A DNA stretch of 64,000 nt from Plumapathes pennacea (taxonomy: Eukaryota > Cnidaria > Anthozoa > Antipatharia > Myriopathidae), in NCBI GenBank assembly GCA_964036295.1, contig OZ038470.1:918001-982000 (forward strand), in the 5' to 3' direction. Shown piece by piece: positions 21,047 to 33,067 of this stretch. A program made the position numbers and the translations under genes. The notes under the pieces were generated by a model. It saw only the letters and a list, made by a program, of their open reading frames with translations, was not told the DNA's origin and did no database searches. Within the stretch, counting starts at the first letter, position 1. Every line of letters begins with the position of its first letter.

Positions 21047-21112
21047 CTACCTCGCAGTAGACACATGTACGAATTGCGCACCCTCCTTTTCAAACACCGT
21101 AGGGTCCGACCT
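21047..21112 (-). CDS. Doubtful terminal exon of the phosphatase gene
   Basis: After the acceptor cttggcttactag the phase-0 frame reads 21 codons (DPTVFEKEGAQFVHVSTAR) and a TAG. The pattern loosely resembles the PTP Q-loop region (VPTVL-x5-QR-x-MVQT), but the invariant Gln-Arg and the QT pair are missing and it stops too early. It may be a decayed exon, an exon with a sequencing error, or chance. The true last exon may lie further left, or be absent from this assembly. Confidence 0.25.
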   Translation of the reverse strand, partial: RSDPTVFEKEGAQFVHVSTAR

Positions 21113-21216
21113 CTAGTAAGCCAAGCCCAGATTGTTTTTACAAAGATTATATTTTTGTAACCAATCAGAGTGAAGGTTGTGTCTCCCAAGCAGGAAAAAG
21201 CAATTAAACAACGTAC

Positions 21217-23342
21217 CTGGTTATTTTGTAGACAGGCTATCATAAGGTCTGACAAGAGGATCACGCCGGTCCTACCCACGCCCGCTGTACAGTGAACAAC
21301 AATAGGTGCGGGCTCTTGGTGATGACTTATGCCACTATTGCTTCGCTGTCGCAAAGACTCCAGCTCTTCCAGGAACTCTAAGAAAATTTGGTATTATGAA
21401 GGGTACACGAGGAATAACTAGGAACAGCCAAGTCACCAAGAACTGACCAAGAAAAATAGCCCATAAAATAACAGAAATCAACAAAAAACCGACCAAGAAA
21501 ATTATCAATAAAATAGCCCATAAAATAACGGAAATCAACAAAAATTCGACCAAGAAAATTATCAATAAAATAGCCAGGGAAAAGAGAGACAAAACAGTAA
21601 GGAGACAAAGAAACCGGCGCGAAAAGGAAGCGACAGCACTGAGAAAATCACGATGATAGGACAAAAGGATGAAACAAGAGCCAGACTACTAACCTAAGAA
21701 GTCTTTTGACTCTTTGGGGACACCGTGGTCAGGCCAGGCGGTAAACTGCAGGTGGTGCACACTCCTACGCGTCTTGGACGGAACGTGTTCGACCTGCAGG
21801 CAGCGGACTTTGAACGGAGAGGCGTCTCTTACGTCGTCCGTCCTGATCTGAAACGAGCCGAACGTTGTCGTGGCGCCTTTGGCATCCTCCGGCCAATAGC
21901 GATGACACGAGTTCTTGGGGTTGGTGGTGGCCTACATTAGTTAAACACAACAAAAAAAAAAAAAAAAAGAAAAAGAGGAAGCAAACTTTTATTGCCGCTA
22001 ACGTCCATGTATAAGCCGCAGAATTTTGCTCGAAATTTGGCCTCACACTCGGGGTGCACAATAACACAGTGAACAACTCTGTCATTACATCATTCCTTTC
22101 TTTATTCAAATGCTTTTTTAACCCTTCGCTCCCAAGAATGATAAAGTTTTAAGCTGAAACATTTTGTACAAGTGCTGTCAGAGCAGATCAGAAATACTTA
22201 CGACAAAATGCATACCCTGCATGTAAAACGATGGTCGCTTGAATTATTGTGGTTACCAACAAACAAACAAACAAACAAACAAACAATGTTAACTTACATT
22301 GTCCTCTGTTGCCATGACAACAACTTTGACGTTCTGCTCCCAGATCATTTGCCAGAAGTCTGAAGTAGTTTCCTCAGTCGGGCCCTGGGCAGCAATGTAG
22401 CTGTACTGTCTACCACCCACCTTCATCTGAAGGCAGGAATAAAAGTATTAGCTCGTCCCTGTTTATTTTAAGGCACGAGAAAGAACACAAGATGAGATAT
22501 CAGAGATGGACGGATGAGGAAGAAACAAGAAAGGCAAATACAACAGAAAGAGACACGAGAGAAAGAGAACGAGAGAGAAAACTGTACACAGACTAGCAAG
22601 GCACATCAACGGATAAGAATGTGAAAATGACAAGAATGTGAAAACGCTGCGGTGAGACAAGACGGCAGATGCAGGGAAAGAAACAGAGAAAGGAGACACA
22701 CACAGAGACTGAAAGAGAGAGAAAACTCCATTTGCACGAACCTAAATACAAAAGTATTGTTTAATGTGAGAACAGAAACTAGACTCTGCTGAGAAGTTTA
22801 TGTTGAGACAAGTTACCTTGATGTAGCTGGCATTAATGTAATCGCTATTGCTTGCACTGTGTCGCTGGTTCAGGTGCACCCTGGTTTCCTGGTGACAACG
22901 GAACGAAAATGAAGGCATTACTAGTTGAGTGGGTGAGAGCAGATGCAGCGTTCAAATAATCTCGGATGTGCTAATGTGATATGAGCAAAAGCAAGATTTT
23001 CAACCTTGTTCCCAGGCTCTTTCATCTCCAGGCCCTCGCCCCCAAGATGAAAGAGCATGGGAACGAGGTTGCAAGATTTCTAGTTAGTCTGTGCTCTGCA
23101 GGTTGTTGGCCACGAAGTTGAGAGGAAGAATTTGGTTAATCCTGGATTAGCTTAATCGCGCTTCGAACGATCGGGCCCAGTAATCCAATCAATTTTTTAT
23201 TTTTACTCTATTTTTCAATTTATTTCATTTCTTTTATCCCAGTTTATGCATGCTTTACAAGCATTACCTCATATGGGAGCACGTCTTTGTACCGGTTCTT
23301 CTTCGTGTTAACTTCCAGCTCTGCAGTCGTTACGGGATAGCT
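21217..23342 (-). CDS. Protein tyrosine phosphatase catalytic domain
   Basis: Exons 23268-23342, 22817-22888, 22298-22426, 21694-21931, 21217-21377. Motifs in order: [54 protein letters not shown] (WPD loop with its aspartate) and [16 protein letters not shown], the P-loop with catalytic cysteine and arginine. All catalytic residues visible up to here are intact, so the enzyme should hydrolyse phosphotyrosine. The Q-loop helix and the last helix should follow in the next exon and are not clearly found. A phosphotyrosine-recognition KNRY motif is present. Confidence 0.95.
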
Positions 23343-26300
23343 CTGAGATAAAACAGGTGGACATTTATTTTCCCATCTTTTCATTATTAATGCTCTTCTG
23401 AATCATAAGTACAAAAGATTCCCGAAAGACTGTCGAAAGTAATCTTCTTCAAAGTACGCCATTGGCTTTTGATTGGTTAAAGGTGTTTTTCTTACAGCCT
23501 CTGTGATTGGTTGAAGGTGTTCTTCTTACAGCCTCTGTGATTGGTTGAAGTTGTTTTCTTGCAGCGTTTGTGATTGGCGCTGTAATTACTTTGGCTTTGA
23601 TTTTCGACAATTATCCGAAAATCCTTGTATTAATAATCATAACAAGCTGCTGCTACTAAACCAACTTACTTCAAGTTTCATCTCGATCTTTTGGAACTCC
23701 GTAAAAACTTGACCCTCAGTGAGAACTTTTTCCAGTATCGTCAGCTAAAAAACAAAATAGAAACACACATCTTTGTTAGTCTGATTAGTTTGAACCCAAG
23801 CAAGAGATCGCGTGTCCTTTTCTCCATACACTACATAGAGTTGACCATAGATTACAGGGAGAAGTTTGCCTCTGATCACTCTTGGGTTAAAGATTCCAAA
23901 ATATTCGCCTTCAGCTTCTATTACGTTTCGTTTCCCAGCATTTGTTTGTGTCATTTCTCCGGGGTGGGGTGGGGTGGGGTGCAGACGGATTGTTGCTGAC
24001 CTGCTCTTCCCTACTGAGTCGTTCTTCTTGTTCCATCTCCTCCAAGTCGTCCCTCCTGTCATCCAGACCGGAGTCCGTGGAAGTGCTGTAGCCGCTGGTG
24101 TGTCCGGTCACTACACTGACGTCATCCGCCGCACTTTCCAGATTCAGTGACGTGGGCCTGATCGGTCTGAAGACAAAATTCAGCCAGTGGTTTTTGTATA
24201 TATAATAGTTCATTAAGTGGAGCCAAGAAAATGATCAAATTAAAAACAGACACTGATGGCGGAAAGAGTCTTTTGATAACGTTGAAGATGACGGTGTTGG
24301 AAATGGCGAACAAAAATAGTCAATGGCAACAATGGTCATTGTGTGAACAGTAGGTTGGTTGTGATAGTCCAGGTTAGAGTAGTCTCCAGGAAGACTGTTG
24401 TTGGACGATCACAACCAACCTACTGTCCAAAGATATTCGAGTTGATCATGGCATGCACGAAAGCGTAGGAAACGCAAAACCAAAGGAATCGCACCATTAA
24501 CAGCCATCTGAAAACTGGTATGTTTGCTACTTTTGCTTACCGTGATTGGCTAACTGGGATGCTTTCAGCAGAAGTCCTTCCACTCTGCACTTCGTCTAAA
24601 CTCTCAAACGACTGAGTCCTGTATGACAAGTCCGTGACACCGTGGGGATGTCCAGAATCAACAGACAGCGAGCTGCCTGCTGCGACACAGTTGGCTTTTC
24701 CCTCCAGTGCCGCAGTCTTCCCGAATTCCTGCCTGTGATTTTTGGGCAACGTTCTTGACGCAGACAGATCGCTGCTGACAGAGTCTCTGAGAAGACTTCC
24801 ATTTTGGTTTTGTGAACCGGAGAAGCTGTTATGCAGAGGATAGTTTCGGATTGGTTGTAAAGGTAAGTCGACAGAAGCAGGCCTGTTGGTGTCGGCAGCT
24901 TCTCTTGGCGTTCTCGTTCCTAATAAAGAAACTGACGCCGGCCTGGAGGATGGTTCTCCATGCGTCTCAGCAGGGAAAGGTCTGCGAGAGAGCACGTCGT
25001 CACTATTTACTGGAGTAGTAACACAGGGTGTATCAATACTGTTTGTGTTTTCTTCATCATCGCCTTCACTAAAGACAGGATTTACCATCCCAGATGAACC
25101 TGAAAAACAACGAAACCATGGTAGAAAGACCGATAGAGGCAAGACCATTTATCAACTGTTCTGGTGAGAACTACACACCAGAGTTGTCCCGCAATGCAAA
25201 GACTAGGTCTGTGCTCACAGCTGTATGGTATGCATAAGCTCAATTTAATTGGTAAACGGTCAGGAGATCCCGTTCAAGTAATTAGTTGTCCGTATATCTT
25301 AGCTATTGGGGAGAGACCACAGTTTAACACTTCCTTATTTCTGGAGACAGATCAAACAGTTTCTCTTTACCACATCAAACTTGGCTGATAGTAAAATCAA
25401 AGGAGAAAATTGCCCTTGATCATTTGTGTTTTTACCTGGTACACTGACAGTTGACCCCATGCTCCCATCGACCATCGTAAGCATGTCTTGTTGCTGGAGA
25501 AACATTCAGCAAAAGTTAGAAACACAGACAATTCAGATCTGTACAATAACCTGTCTTATTAATCTTAATTCAAGTACAGAACAAACTACTGAAAATAATG
25601 CAAACTTACAGAGCCCTCTCTTCCGCTTCTCCTGTTCAACGTGACAGTCCTCTCCTTTATCATTGACCTTGAAGTACTGGAGAGTAATGCCAAGAATGAT
25701 CAACTGAGTACAGTGAGGTGTCACACAATACAATGAGGTGTCATGCAGTACAGTGACCTGTCACGCAGTACAGTGAGGTGTCACACAGTACAATGAGGTG
25801 TGACATAGTATACTGATTCCCCTGTTGTTCAACTTACGGTGCTCTTGATCTTGCTACTTCCCCTGGAGTGCTGGTTATATTCAATCGACAGAACTGATGG
25901 TGTTGAACAAACATCTTCCATGCATATTTGGCAGTTGCTGAATCTTCCTACAATGTGAAAGAGAATTCTGATTTCAAACATTGTATCATGGAAAAGGTGA
26001 GCATCAAGGAATGAATGCTTATCATAGATGGAGTGATATTATCAATCACTTAGTTTTGCTGCTTCTTGTAGATGGCATTTTCAGTTTCTTTAGTGCATTT
26101 GCAGACAAGCAATGTAAAAAAGAAACAATTTTTGCTTAACAACCCCCCCCCTAAAAAAAAACAAAACAAAACAAAAACAAAAAAACAAAGGATAATGTAC
26201 ATATAATAATGGCAGAACAATATTGAGAAGGAAGACTCTGTGATATTCTGACATTACCATTTCAAACTGAATCGTATCCAGCATCTTAGTGGTCTCAATG

Positions 26301-29300
26301 TTGAAATATTTCTTGCTATGGCTTATCTTTATTATATCTGGCCATCTGAAAAGAAATAATACATGCACTCATTAACACTTATTGCTAATCATACAGCTAT
26401 TCAATCAACTGTGGAAAAAACTGGGACTGTTTGATTGCTACTGGCATTTATTACATAAACTCTGGTGTGATATAGAGATTTCCACCACTGAGAAATGTTG
26501 TATCTGAACACACGTAAAAATACAATATTTTTTACGTGTGTCAGCCAAGCAGTGATCTTGCATGTTTTTGCATTTCTTAGTGGCGGAAATCTCTGTATCA
26601 CACCAGAGTTTATGAAATAAACAGAATAATACACGGATGCTTGGAGATATGAAATTTATCTTGTGTTCATCTCGATATCGAGATGAACACTCGAGGATAA
26701 ATTTCATATCTCCACGTGCCCATGTAGTATTCTCTATGTAAACAAGTCAAAACGTACCTAAAGTAAACAGGTGGAAGGCCATGAGGATGTCTGACGACGA
26801 TGCCAAGGAAAGATGCCCCCAGTAACAATAAACAGCCATCTTTATCCTGAAACATAAAACACATCCAGTCAATCTACATGTATGTATGTTTCCCATTGCA
26901 GCAAAAAGATCACTGAGAGAATTGATATCTGATAACTTTCGGGAATTAATATGACTTTCAACTGAGCATGACTTTAGGTAAATCCGACACATTTTAAGAC
27001 TGAAGAGCAGGAACGTTTTAATTTCTCACCTTGACAGGATAGTATTCATCTCCATAACCCTCTAGCTTCTGAACAACCTTGATATATTCTTCCTCGGCCT
27101 GCTGACCGCTCATCCCTCTGAAAACATTATAAAAGTACAAATTCTCCCAACAATTAAAGAAGAAATGTATGAGTGCAGTAAGAAGAACTGATAGTTCACC
27201 CTGAATAATACAACAGTATCTGGAATGAGTATTCATGGACAACTAAGGGTTTGAAATCTTTTACAGAAGTTATATTCAGATGAAATAGATTGATATGTTT
27301 GGGAGCATCTACAAGGGAGGAGGAAATTATTACAATATTAATACACTAACGAGTTATACATACTTGTGACATCTGTGCTTATTTATTATCTGAGGAAATA
27401 AAAAATTAATCAATCAATAAATCAAACATTGTGCAAGTCCTTTTCTCTCCTGAGTGCATAAAAATGCGTGCAGACGTCTGCAGTATGTATTTTTGTTGAG
27501 AAATTGTACAAGTTGGGATTGATCATGTTCTCTGTTCAAAATATACTTGCCTGTTGATTTAGTTTTTCTTCCGATAGACTGAAAATAAGGTTCTGATATG
27601 GGAGACAAAAAAAAAATGAAAAAAATTTAAATGCAAAAAAGCTCCGACCTCCTGTTTTATAGATAAAAATATTATCAACATAAAGTATAGATTCAAACAT
27701 ACCTGTGGTAATAAAACATAGTCCCTGACATAATCAGTGTGTTGCTCCTCATTGAGGTCTCCAAATTCCGCTGGAAAAAAAAGCTGTCAAATATAAGATT
27801 TCTAACCATAATCCACCCTTCATTCCCCTAAAATCTAAAGCCAAATTCTCCCAAACCTCCCAACAAAAATGTAGCATTGGGAGAATTAATAAATAAATTA
27901 TTATTACCCTCATCAACACTTAGTTTATACACCAGTTTGTCTTCTGCCACATCGACGCAGTCAACCTAGTTCTCTTAAGAGCTGGTATTACATTATTATT
28001 TGACCTGCTTCGACGCAAACTTTAAGGGGTCACCAAGCACTAAATGCACTTAAGTACATGATTTTGCATTGAAAGAAGAAGTTTGTCTCTGATGACTCTT
28101 AGGACTTTGTAAGGAAAGGACTTTCACAATGAAGAATTCTGTGTTTTAAAGTTAGAAACACACAGCTTAGTGACACTATTACAATTCAGTATTAATGCAT
28201 CAATCCGTGATTTCCCAGCATTAAGAGGATTCAAACTACTAGTATGTTTTGCATACCTTGAGCTGAGTATGAAGCCAAAAGAACTGCAGTTTCTTCATCA
28301 GTGGAAAGCCGCTTTTCCAAGATGTAGGCTTTCAGCTGCAGATAGTAGTGATACCTGGAGGCAAGTTTATTCAGTCAGTAAAGGATCAACCATCCTGCCT
28401 ATGATACAAGCTGGGGGGAGGGTTCGAGTGAGGGTTTGTAAATTCCTACATTCCTTGAAAGACCATACTTTTAACCGGATACAATCATTATGTCTTTTCT
28501 TTAAAGAAGTCTTACATCTTCAAGGTGCTTCAAACTGACTCAAACGCAATCAATCATCTGTTAACATAAGTTTCTAACCTGGTAACTTCTTCACGCAACT
28601 GGGTGAAGTCCGACACAAAGAAATAAACCCGGAACTTGAGTGTGATGTTGCGGCAGCCATTCAACCTATGCCTTTCCAGTTGTTTTCTGATTGGCTTGTC
28701 AAGAATCAGCCACCAGTCACGGCCCCGCTTGTTGACATACTGAAGTCCAAAATAATTTACCTGACGGTGAAGAAAAACAAACAAACAAATGAGTAGTTGC
28801 AATATAGCTTATCACACCCTGGGTAAAGCTTCCACATCTGAGCTTACTATGTAAATTCTCTCAACCAGTCACTAAAAAACTTGCATGAATGACAAAGAGA
28901 GTTCAGTTTAGCAATCAGCTTCCCAAGCCCTGATTAGTACTCATCTTAAGCTCATCCAAACCCTTGCATGCTCCCCCTCCCCCATCAACATCTGACTTAC
29001 ACAACTGGATTTATTTTTCTGGCCTAGTTTTCCAATAGTTAACCAATCACAGAGCACTTTATCATTTTTCTTTTTTTGAAGAAATGAGATATACAAGGAC
29101 AAATGTGATGGAAGGATTTGATGCCTCGTTTGCTGAAACAGCTTTTGAAGTTTTCTTGTTCATCAATATTTGACGAAAGTACAGATAGCTATTCCAACAG
29201 CCTCATCGAGTATAAAACCTCTACCACATGCACAGTTTAAACATTCCTTGCATATCTCACTTCTCAAAAAAATATGAAATTCTCTATAAATTGGAAAGAT

Positions 29301-31211
29301 AGGCCCAGCTTGGAAAGGAGGGAGGAAGCATGTTCAAAATATCTGAAAATCAGGCCAGCCAAATGCCAAGTTCTCAACAACAACAATAAATTAAATTAAT
29401 TCCATCTGCTCAACAGTGATGGGAACAAGTAACTACTTCTGTGTTCCATTTGAGTGGTTACCTGTAGGTTTAAATAATTTGCAGGAGTTGAAATGTTTTG
29501 AAGTTTGAGTTAAATGTACCTTTGACAGTGGAATGGATAAAACATTTCCCATTGCAAAAATGTTTCATTGCTTTACTTCACATGTGACATTTACTGATCA
29601 CGCCACACACACATTCTTTATGACATTCAGAAATATTTCTTGTTACAGAAAAACTTTTATGTCTGAATTTACATAGGAAACACAGGGGAAATATTTAAAT
29701 TTTGTAGTTACATATGTTTGAGGAAAATGTTGTGGAGGGCAACTAAATGTTTCTTTGCATGCACCAACTTTCTTTGCATTATTTGGCTTGGAAAGCGAAA
29801 GATTGTGGCTAAATGATTTATTGTTACAATGATATGTGACATACATATTGGGGTGATATTGAAAGGCTATTTTTTTTTTGAAATTATATGTATATATGCT
29901 CCAGTTTTACAGACCCTGCTTATACACCCTGACAGCTACAGGACTTATGCGAACATGTTAGCATTTTATGCTTCCGTGCATGCAGTACATCGCTAATTTT
30001 ATTGTTTACTGTGTCTTTACCATAACTTCAATGATATTGCCCACTATGAAAGATTTCAATTATTTTTCTTTGTTTCAACGGAACATGTGTAGTGTTGTGC
30101 AACACATACACCATTATACAAGAAAGAGAAGAATCAATTCGATATTCTGTTATTTTCAGCGGTGCTTGAGGCGATAATTAAAAAAGTTAAAGAACATATC
30201 AAAGGGTTCCTCGTCTTAATTAAGATTGTTCGTAAACACAGCAGAAGAAATTTATCTCTGAGTTTCAGACACATTGTCAGATGTCTTGAGCATTTCATAC
30301 TTGAATGCATTTCAAGAACACTGTCATGTTTAATCGTTTAGATGAATGAAAGGTCACGGTAAATTATTCCAGCCTATACGCTGACTACTACGACAATGGT
30401 CGTAGGTCAAAAGAATGGCCGGCTTGTTCTGAAGGAATTTCACAGCATTTCAATCATTCTTTTTGCAACCCGCTAACAGCGCAAAGCGAACTGAACACGC
30501 AGTATAGATTAAACTGCAGTTTGCCGTACATGCTACGTAAAAATCGGTACTTCAAAACTCTGTTTAATGAAATAGTACAAATCTGGCGCGTATGTTTGCT
30601 TTGTTTCAAAGTGTGACCCAGAAGCGATCTTAACAATCCATGATAACACCCAAATAGAGTTCGAACATTTCCACTTCCAATAAAAACCAGAAAAAGAGCA
30701 AGAAGTGAAAGCTTTTTCTGAAGATTTATCTGCTTAGGCATGTTATACTCCCGGCCACGCGCAATATTACACCGCGACAGCTACGTATGATTACGATGCT
30801 ATTTGTGATCAATGTGTTCGTTTACCAATGGATTTCAAAGGAGGCTTAAACGAGCTTTAATATCGATCAAAAGGCAACTACAAAGAAAGGCAAGAAATCT
30901 CCCAAACTTCCTCCTTTCTGAAGCCGTCAAATAACTGAAAGATCTTCGGGATTGGAGAGCGGAGGTCGAGCTTTGATGCTGCTGCGTTTTAGATGCCGAG
31001 TCCAGGCGTGAAAATGCTGGTCTAGATTCCCAAAATAATACATAGTATAACCCACCTCAGTAATTCCGAGTTTTTCAGCGACTTTCTCGAGGCATTCAAG
31101 ACCCTTTGCATCTTTAGACAAGACAACTTGGAGGACCGAGTTGTCAAGAAGCTCGACGCGCAAAGTAATTTCCTCCGTCACATTGTGCTGTCCACAAAGG
31201 CCAAAAGGCAT
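21217..31211 (-). CDS. PTPN14-like: FERM-domain protein tyrosine phosphatase, PTPN14/PTPN21 (Pez) type, 20 exons
   Basis: Exons in order: 31056-31211, 28579-28760, 28257-28354, 27703-27770, 27551-27592, 27364-27389, 27030-27117, 26758-26846, 26258-26345, 25838-25947, 25610-25676, 25436-25493, 24541-25099, 24001-24166, 23670-23744, 23268-23342, 22817-22888, 22298-22426, 21694-21931, 21217-21377. All join in phase: 849 codons. The start ATG at 31209-31211 opens with MPFGL, like PTPN14 and PTPN21. Layout: FERM (about 1-325), low-complexity linker (to about 610), PTP catalytic domain. There is no PDZ domain, which separates it from PTPN3/4. Human relatives are near 1,180 residues; the linker here is much shorter. 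In vertebrates these enzymes act at cell junctions and restrain YAP; a like role here is inference, and no PPxY motif is seen in the linker. The C-terminal end is unresolved. Confidence 0.93.
21447..21578. repeat. Tandem repeat, about 57-bp unit, 2.3 copies
   Basis: aaaatagcccataaaataac then gaaatcaacaaaaa and ccgaccaagaaaattatc recur in tandem in an intron of the phosphatase gene. The long minus frames here are not coding. Confidence 0.9.
23001..23071. mobile_element. Short hairpin element, family A
   Basis: caaccttgttcccaggctct at the left and gagcatgggaacgaggttg at the right, in an intron of the phosphatase gene. Same arms as 19103-19160. Confidence 0.85.
23470..23578. repeat. Tandem repeat, about 43-bp unit, three copies
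   Basis: tgattggttgaaggtgttct and cttacagcctctg repeat three times, in an intron of the phosphatase gene. Confidence 0.9.
23670..25676 (-). CDS. Linker between FERM and phosphatase domains
   Basis: Exons 25610-25676, 25436-25493, 24541-25099, 24001-24166 and 23670-23744, about 308 residues, low complexity and rich in Ser, Thr, Asp and Glu. Notable: [13 protein letters not shown]; a repeated motif RPASVSL and RPASVDL, of the kind that kinases phosphorylate; [14 protein letters not shown]; an acidic EEMEQEE run; and [20 protein letters not shown], which leads into the catalytic domain as in human Pez. Probably disordered and a site of regulation (inference). Confidence 0.85.
24347..24426. mobile_element. 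MITE-like hairpin
   Basis: acagtaggttggttgtgata and its complement ending ccaacctactgt enclose about 30 bp with tccaggttagagtagtctcc. In an intron of the phosphatase gene. Confidence 0.85.
25707..25812. repeat. Tandem repeat, about 21-bp unit, five copies
   Basis: gtacagtgaggtgtcacaca and variants repeat five times in the intron between exons 25838-25947 and 25610-25676. Confidence 0.92.
25838..31211 (-). CDS. FERM domain portion of the PTPN14/21-like gene
   Basis: Ten exons. F1: [61 protein letters not shown]2: [36 protein letters not shown], a helix in a 42-nt exon, [33 protein letters not shown]3: [55 protein letters not shown]. Length and motif order fit a full FERM domain for membrane and cytoplasmic-tail binding. 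Two short exons (42 and 26 nt) were needed to complete F2; the 42-nt exon uses a GC donor. Confidence 0.93.
26446..26621. mobile_element. Double hairpin element
   Basis: Outer arms cataaactctggtgtgatat and its near-complement, and an inner perfect hairpin acacgtaaaaa/ttttttacgtgt. Intronic in the phosphatase gene. Confidence 0.85.
26641..26716. mobile_element. Palindromic element
   Basis: ggagatatgaaatttatc at the left pairs with gataaatttcatatctcc at the right; the centre is the palindrome gttcatctcgatatcgagat and on. It begins 20 bp after the double hairpin at 26446-26621. Confidence 0.88.
28761..31055. other. Intron 1 of the phosphatase gene
   Basis: A 2.3-kb intron with no exon recognised. 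It contains a weak copy of the 89-bp satellite monomer in the minus orientation (about 29437-29500) and AT-rich tracts. Open frames here have no domain features. Confidence 0.6.
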
Positions 31212-33067
31212 AGCTCCCTTGTGTCACCTTAGAGTAAGTTCCTGAAGACGTTTTGTTTCTTTCGCTGGAGTACTGCCCTAAGTTACGAGTTTCACTTACA
31301 TGCCTCACTTGCCGCTTTATCAACATTACGACGCGCGAAAGGCATTTTGGGGCATTCCAGGCATTTCTGGTTGTCAATCAATCTCCAACGCACCGGAAGT
31401 ATATACTCACGACCAAACACACCGTTTCCTATGATTTTTGTTTGTTTGTTTGTTTGTTTCTACATATATAATTTTTTGGATTACGATTGGCGAGGGTATC
31501 AATTCCTATTCTGTAAATTTTTTGAGAAGCAAACGCAATTAAAAAGAAAGAAAGAAAGAAGAAGAAGAAGAAAAAAAAGGACAAATCTTTCCCACTGAAC
31601 TCAGATCCAGAACACTTCGTGACGAAATGCCAGGAATGCTTGAGTCATGCCTGAATCCTGTTCCTGACGTTCATCGGCCACAAGACGGGAAGAATCGAAA
31701 GATCTGTACGGGCAAGTTCAGAGTAAGCAGCCTTTGCATTTTTTTTTCGGGAACTAATTCATTTAAATTGCAAGCAAGAACCTTTCGGGAAACCTTCCTG
31801 GGACATAACGAATTAAGCGCTTTGTGTGTAATTTTTGATATTTTAGATAAACGGGAGAGAGAAATACTAGCAAACCATCGACCAACACTTAACGCTTTTA
31901 AATAAAGAACGTTCAAAGATGATGCATATTTTTTTTACTGTATATTCACCCACAAATTATCGACGCGCCGAGAGCTACTTGTAAAAACAAGGAATGTTTT
32001 TTGAAACAACAGAACTAGAGATAGTGATACACACTAGACCGGATGCACCAAAATGACCGTATCGTTATTGTAATAATAATAGATAAATAAAAAAAAAAAA
32101 AAAAAAAAAAGAAAACTTTGCCTTCTGCCGCGCTCTCGTACTGATTATGATTATGTTAAATTTCATGCAGCGGCTTTGTAAAACACAATACGGTTGGCAT
32201 TGTCATATTCCGCAGGGATCCTTGTTACGGTGACAGGACAGCCTGGGAATTTTCTACACAATAGAACTGACTGTTATTATAAATTAGTCTAGCCGAGAAA
32301 GAGATGAAAGTTGCATCCTGTTTAGAGTTAAAGCAATACTCAGTGCCGTACGCAGGGACCACAACTTTTAGCAACCACGCGCGGAAGTATATTGTTATAA
32401 GCAAAATGAAAAATATTTGCTCGGTGTCGTCAGAAAAGGAGTTTCATTCCTGGGAGAGTTGATACGATGAAGAATCAACTAGAATCATAAAACTGTCTTG
32501 TTCTGCAAAATTGGGCCCAAATTACATAAACAGTCTAATTTAATGTAAATTGCATTGTTTCCCGTAACCAACAGTGCTTGATTTGTATCTGTTTCCTGCT
32601 GAAACTAGCCGAAAAAATAAAAAATATATATATATCTATATATCTAAAAAGTCAAGTCCCTTCAGTGACGTCACATACTTCAGTGTGTTGCGTGACATGT
32701 GCAAGTTTTCAAGAGTTTGATTTTTGGAGATGATGTTCTTGGAACTCTTTATGTGGATGGCACTTTGACTCACTGGTTAGAAGAATATCACAAAACTTTA
32801 GCGTCTCCCCAAGGAGCCTTTGCCTCCCCGCAATATAGTAAACTCGCATTCCCTTGGGGGTCTAATTTGCGGTTCCCAGGACCCCCCCTGAAATTTTCAT
32901 TTTGCATTGATTATGTCAAAACTTGGCAAAAGCGGAACGCTTCGCTTGTATACTGTGCAATCGGACCAAACCTACGACTGATTATAGTGGATTTTGGGTG
33001 TCCGTTTCTAGCGCAGATATAGGAACCTTGGTGTACGTCAAATTCGAGTGATGGTCAAAGATATCGA
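31212..33067. promoter_or_regulatory. Divergent intergenic region, presumed bidirectional promoter
   Basis: The start codons of the phosphatase gene (minus) and the Trio-like gene (plus) face away from each other across 1,856 bp. No exon was recognised between them. The stretch has a TTTG microsatellite near 31437-31460, a GAA/AAAG run near 31540-31577, an A-run near 32089-32110 and a TA-rich tract near 32617-32645. No core promoter element is called; 5' untranslated exons cannot be placed from sequence alone. Confidence 0.4.
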
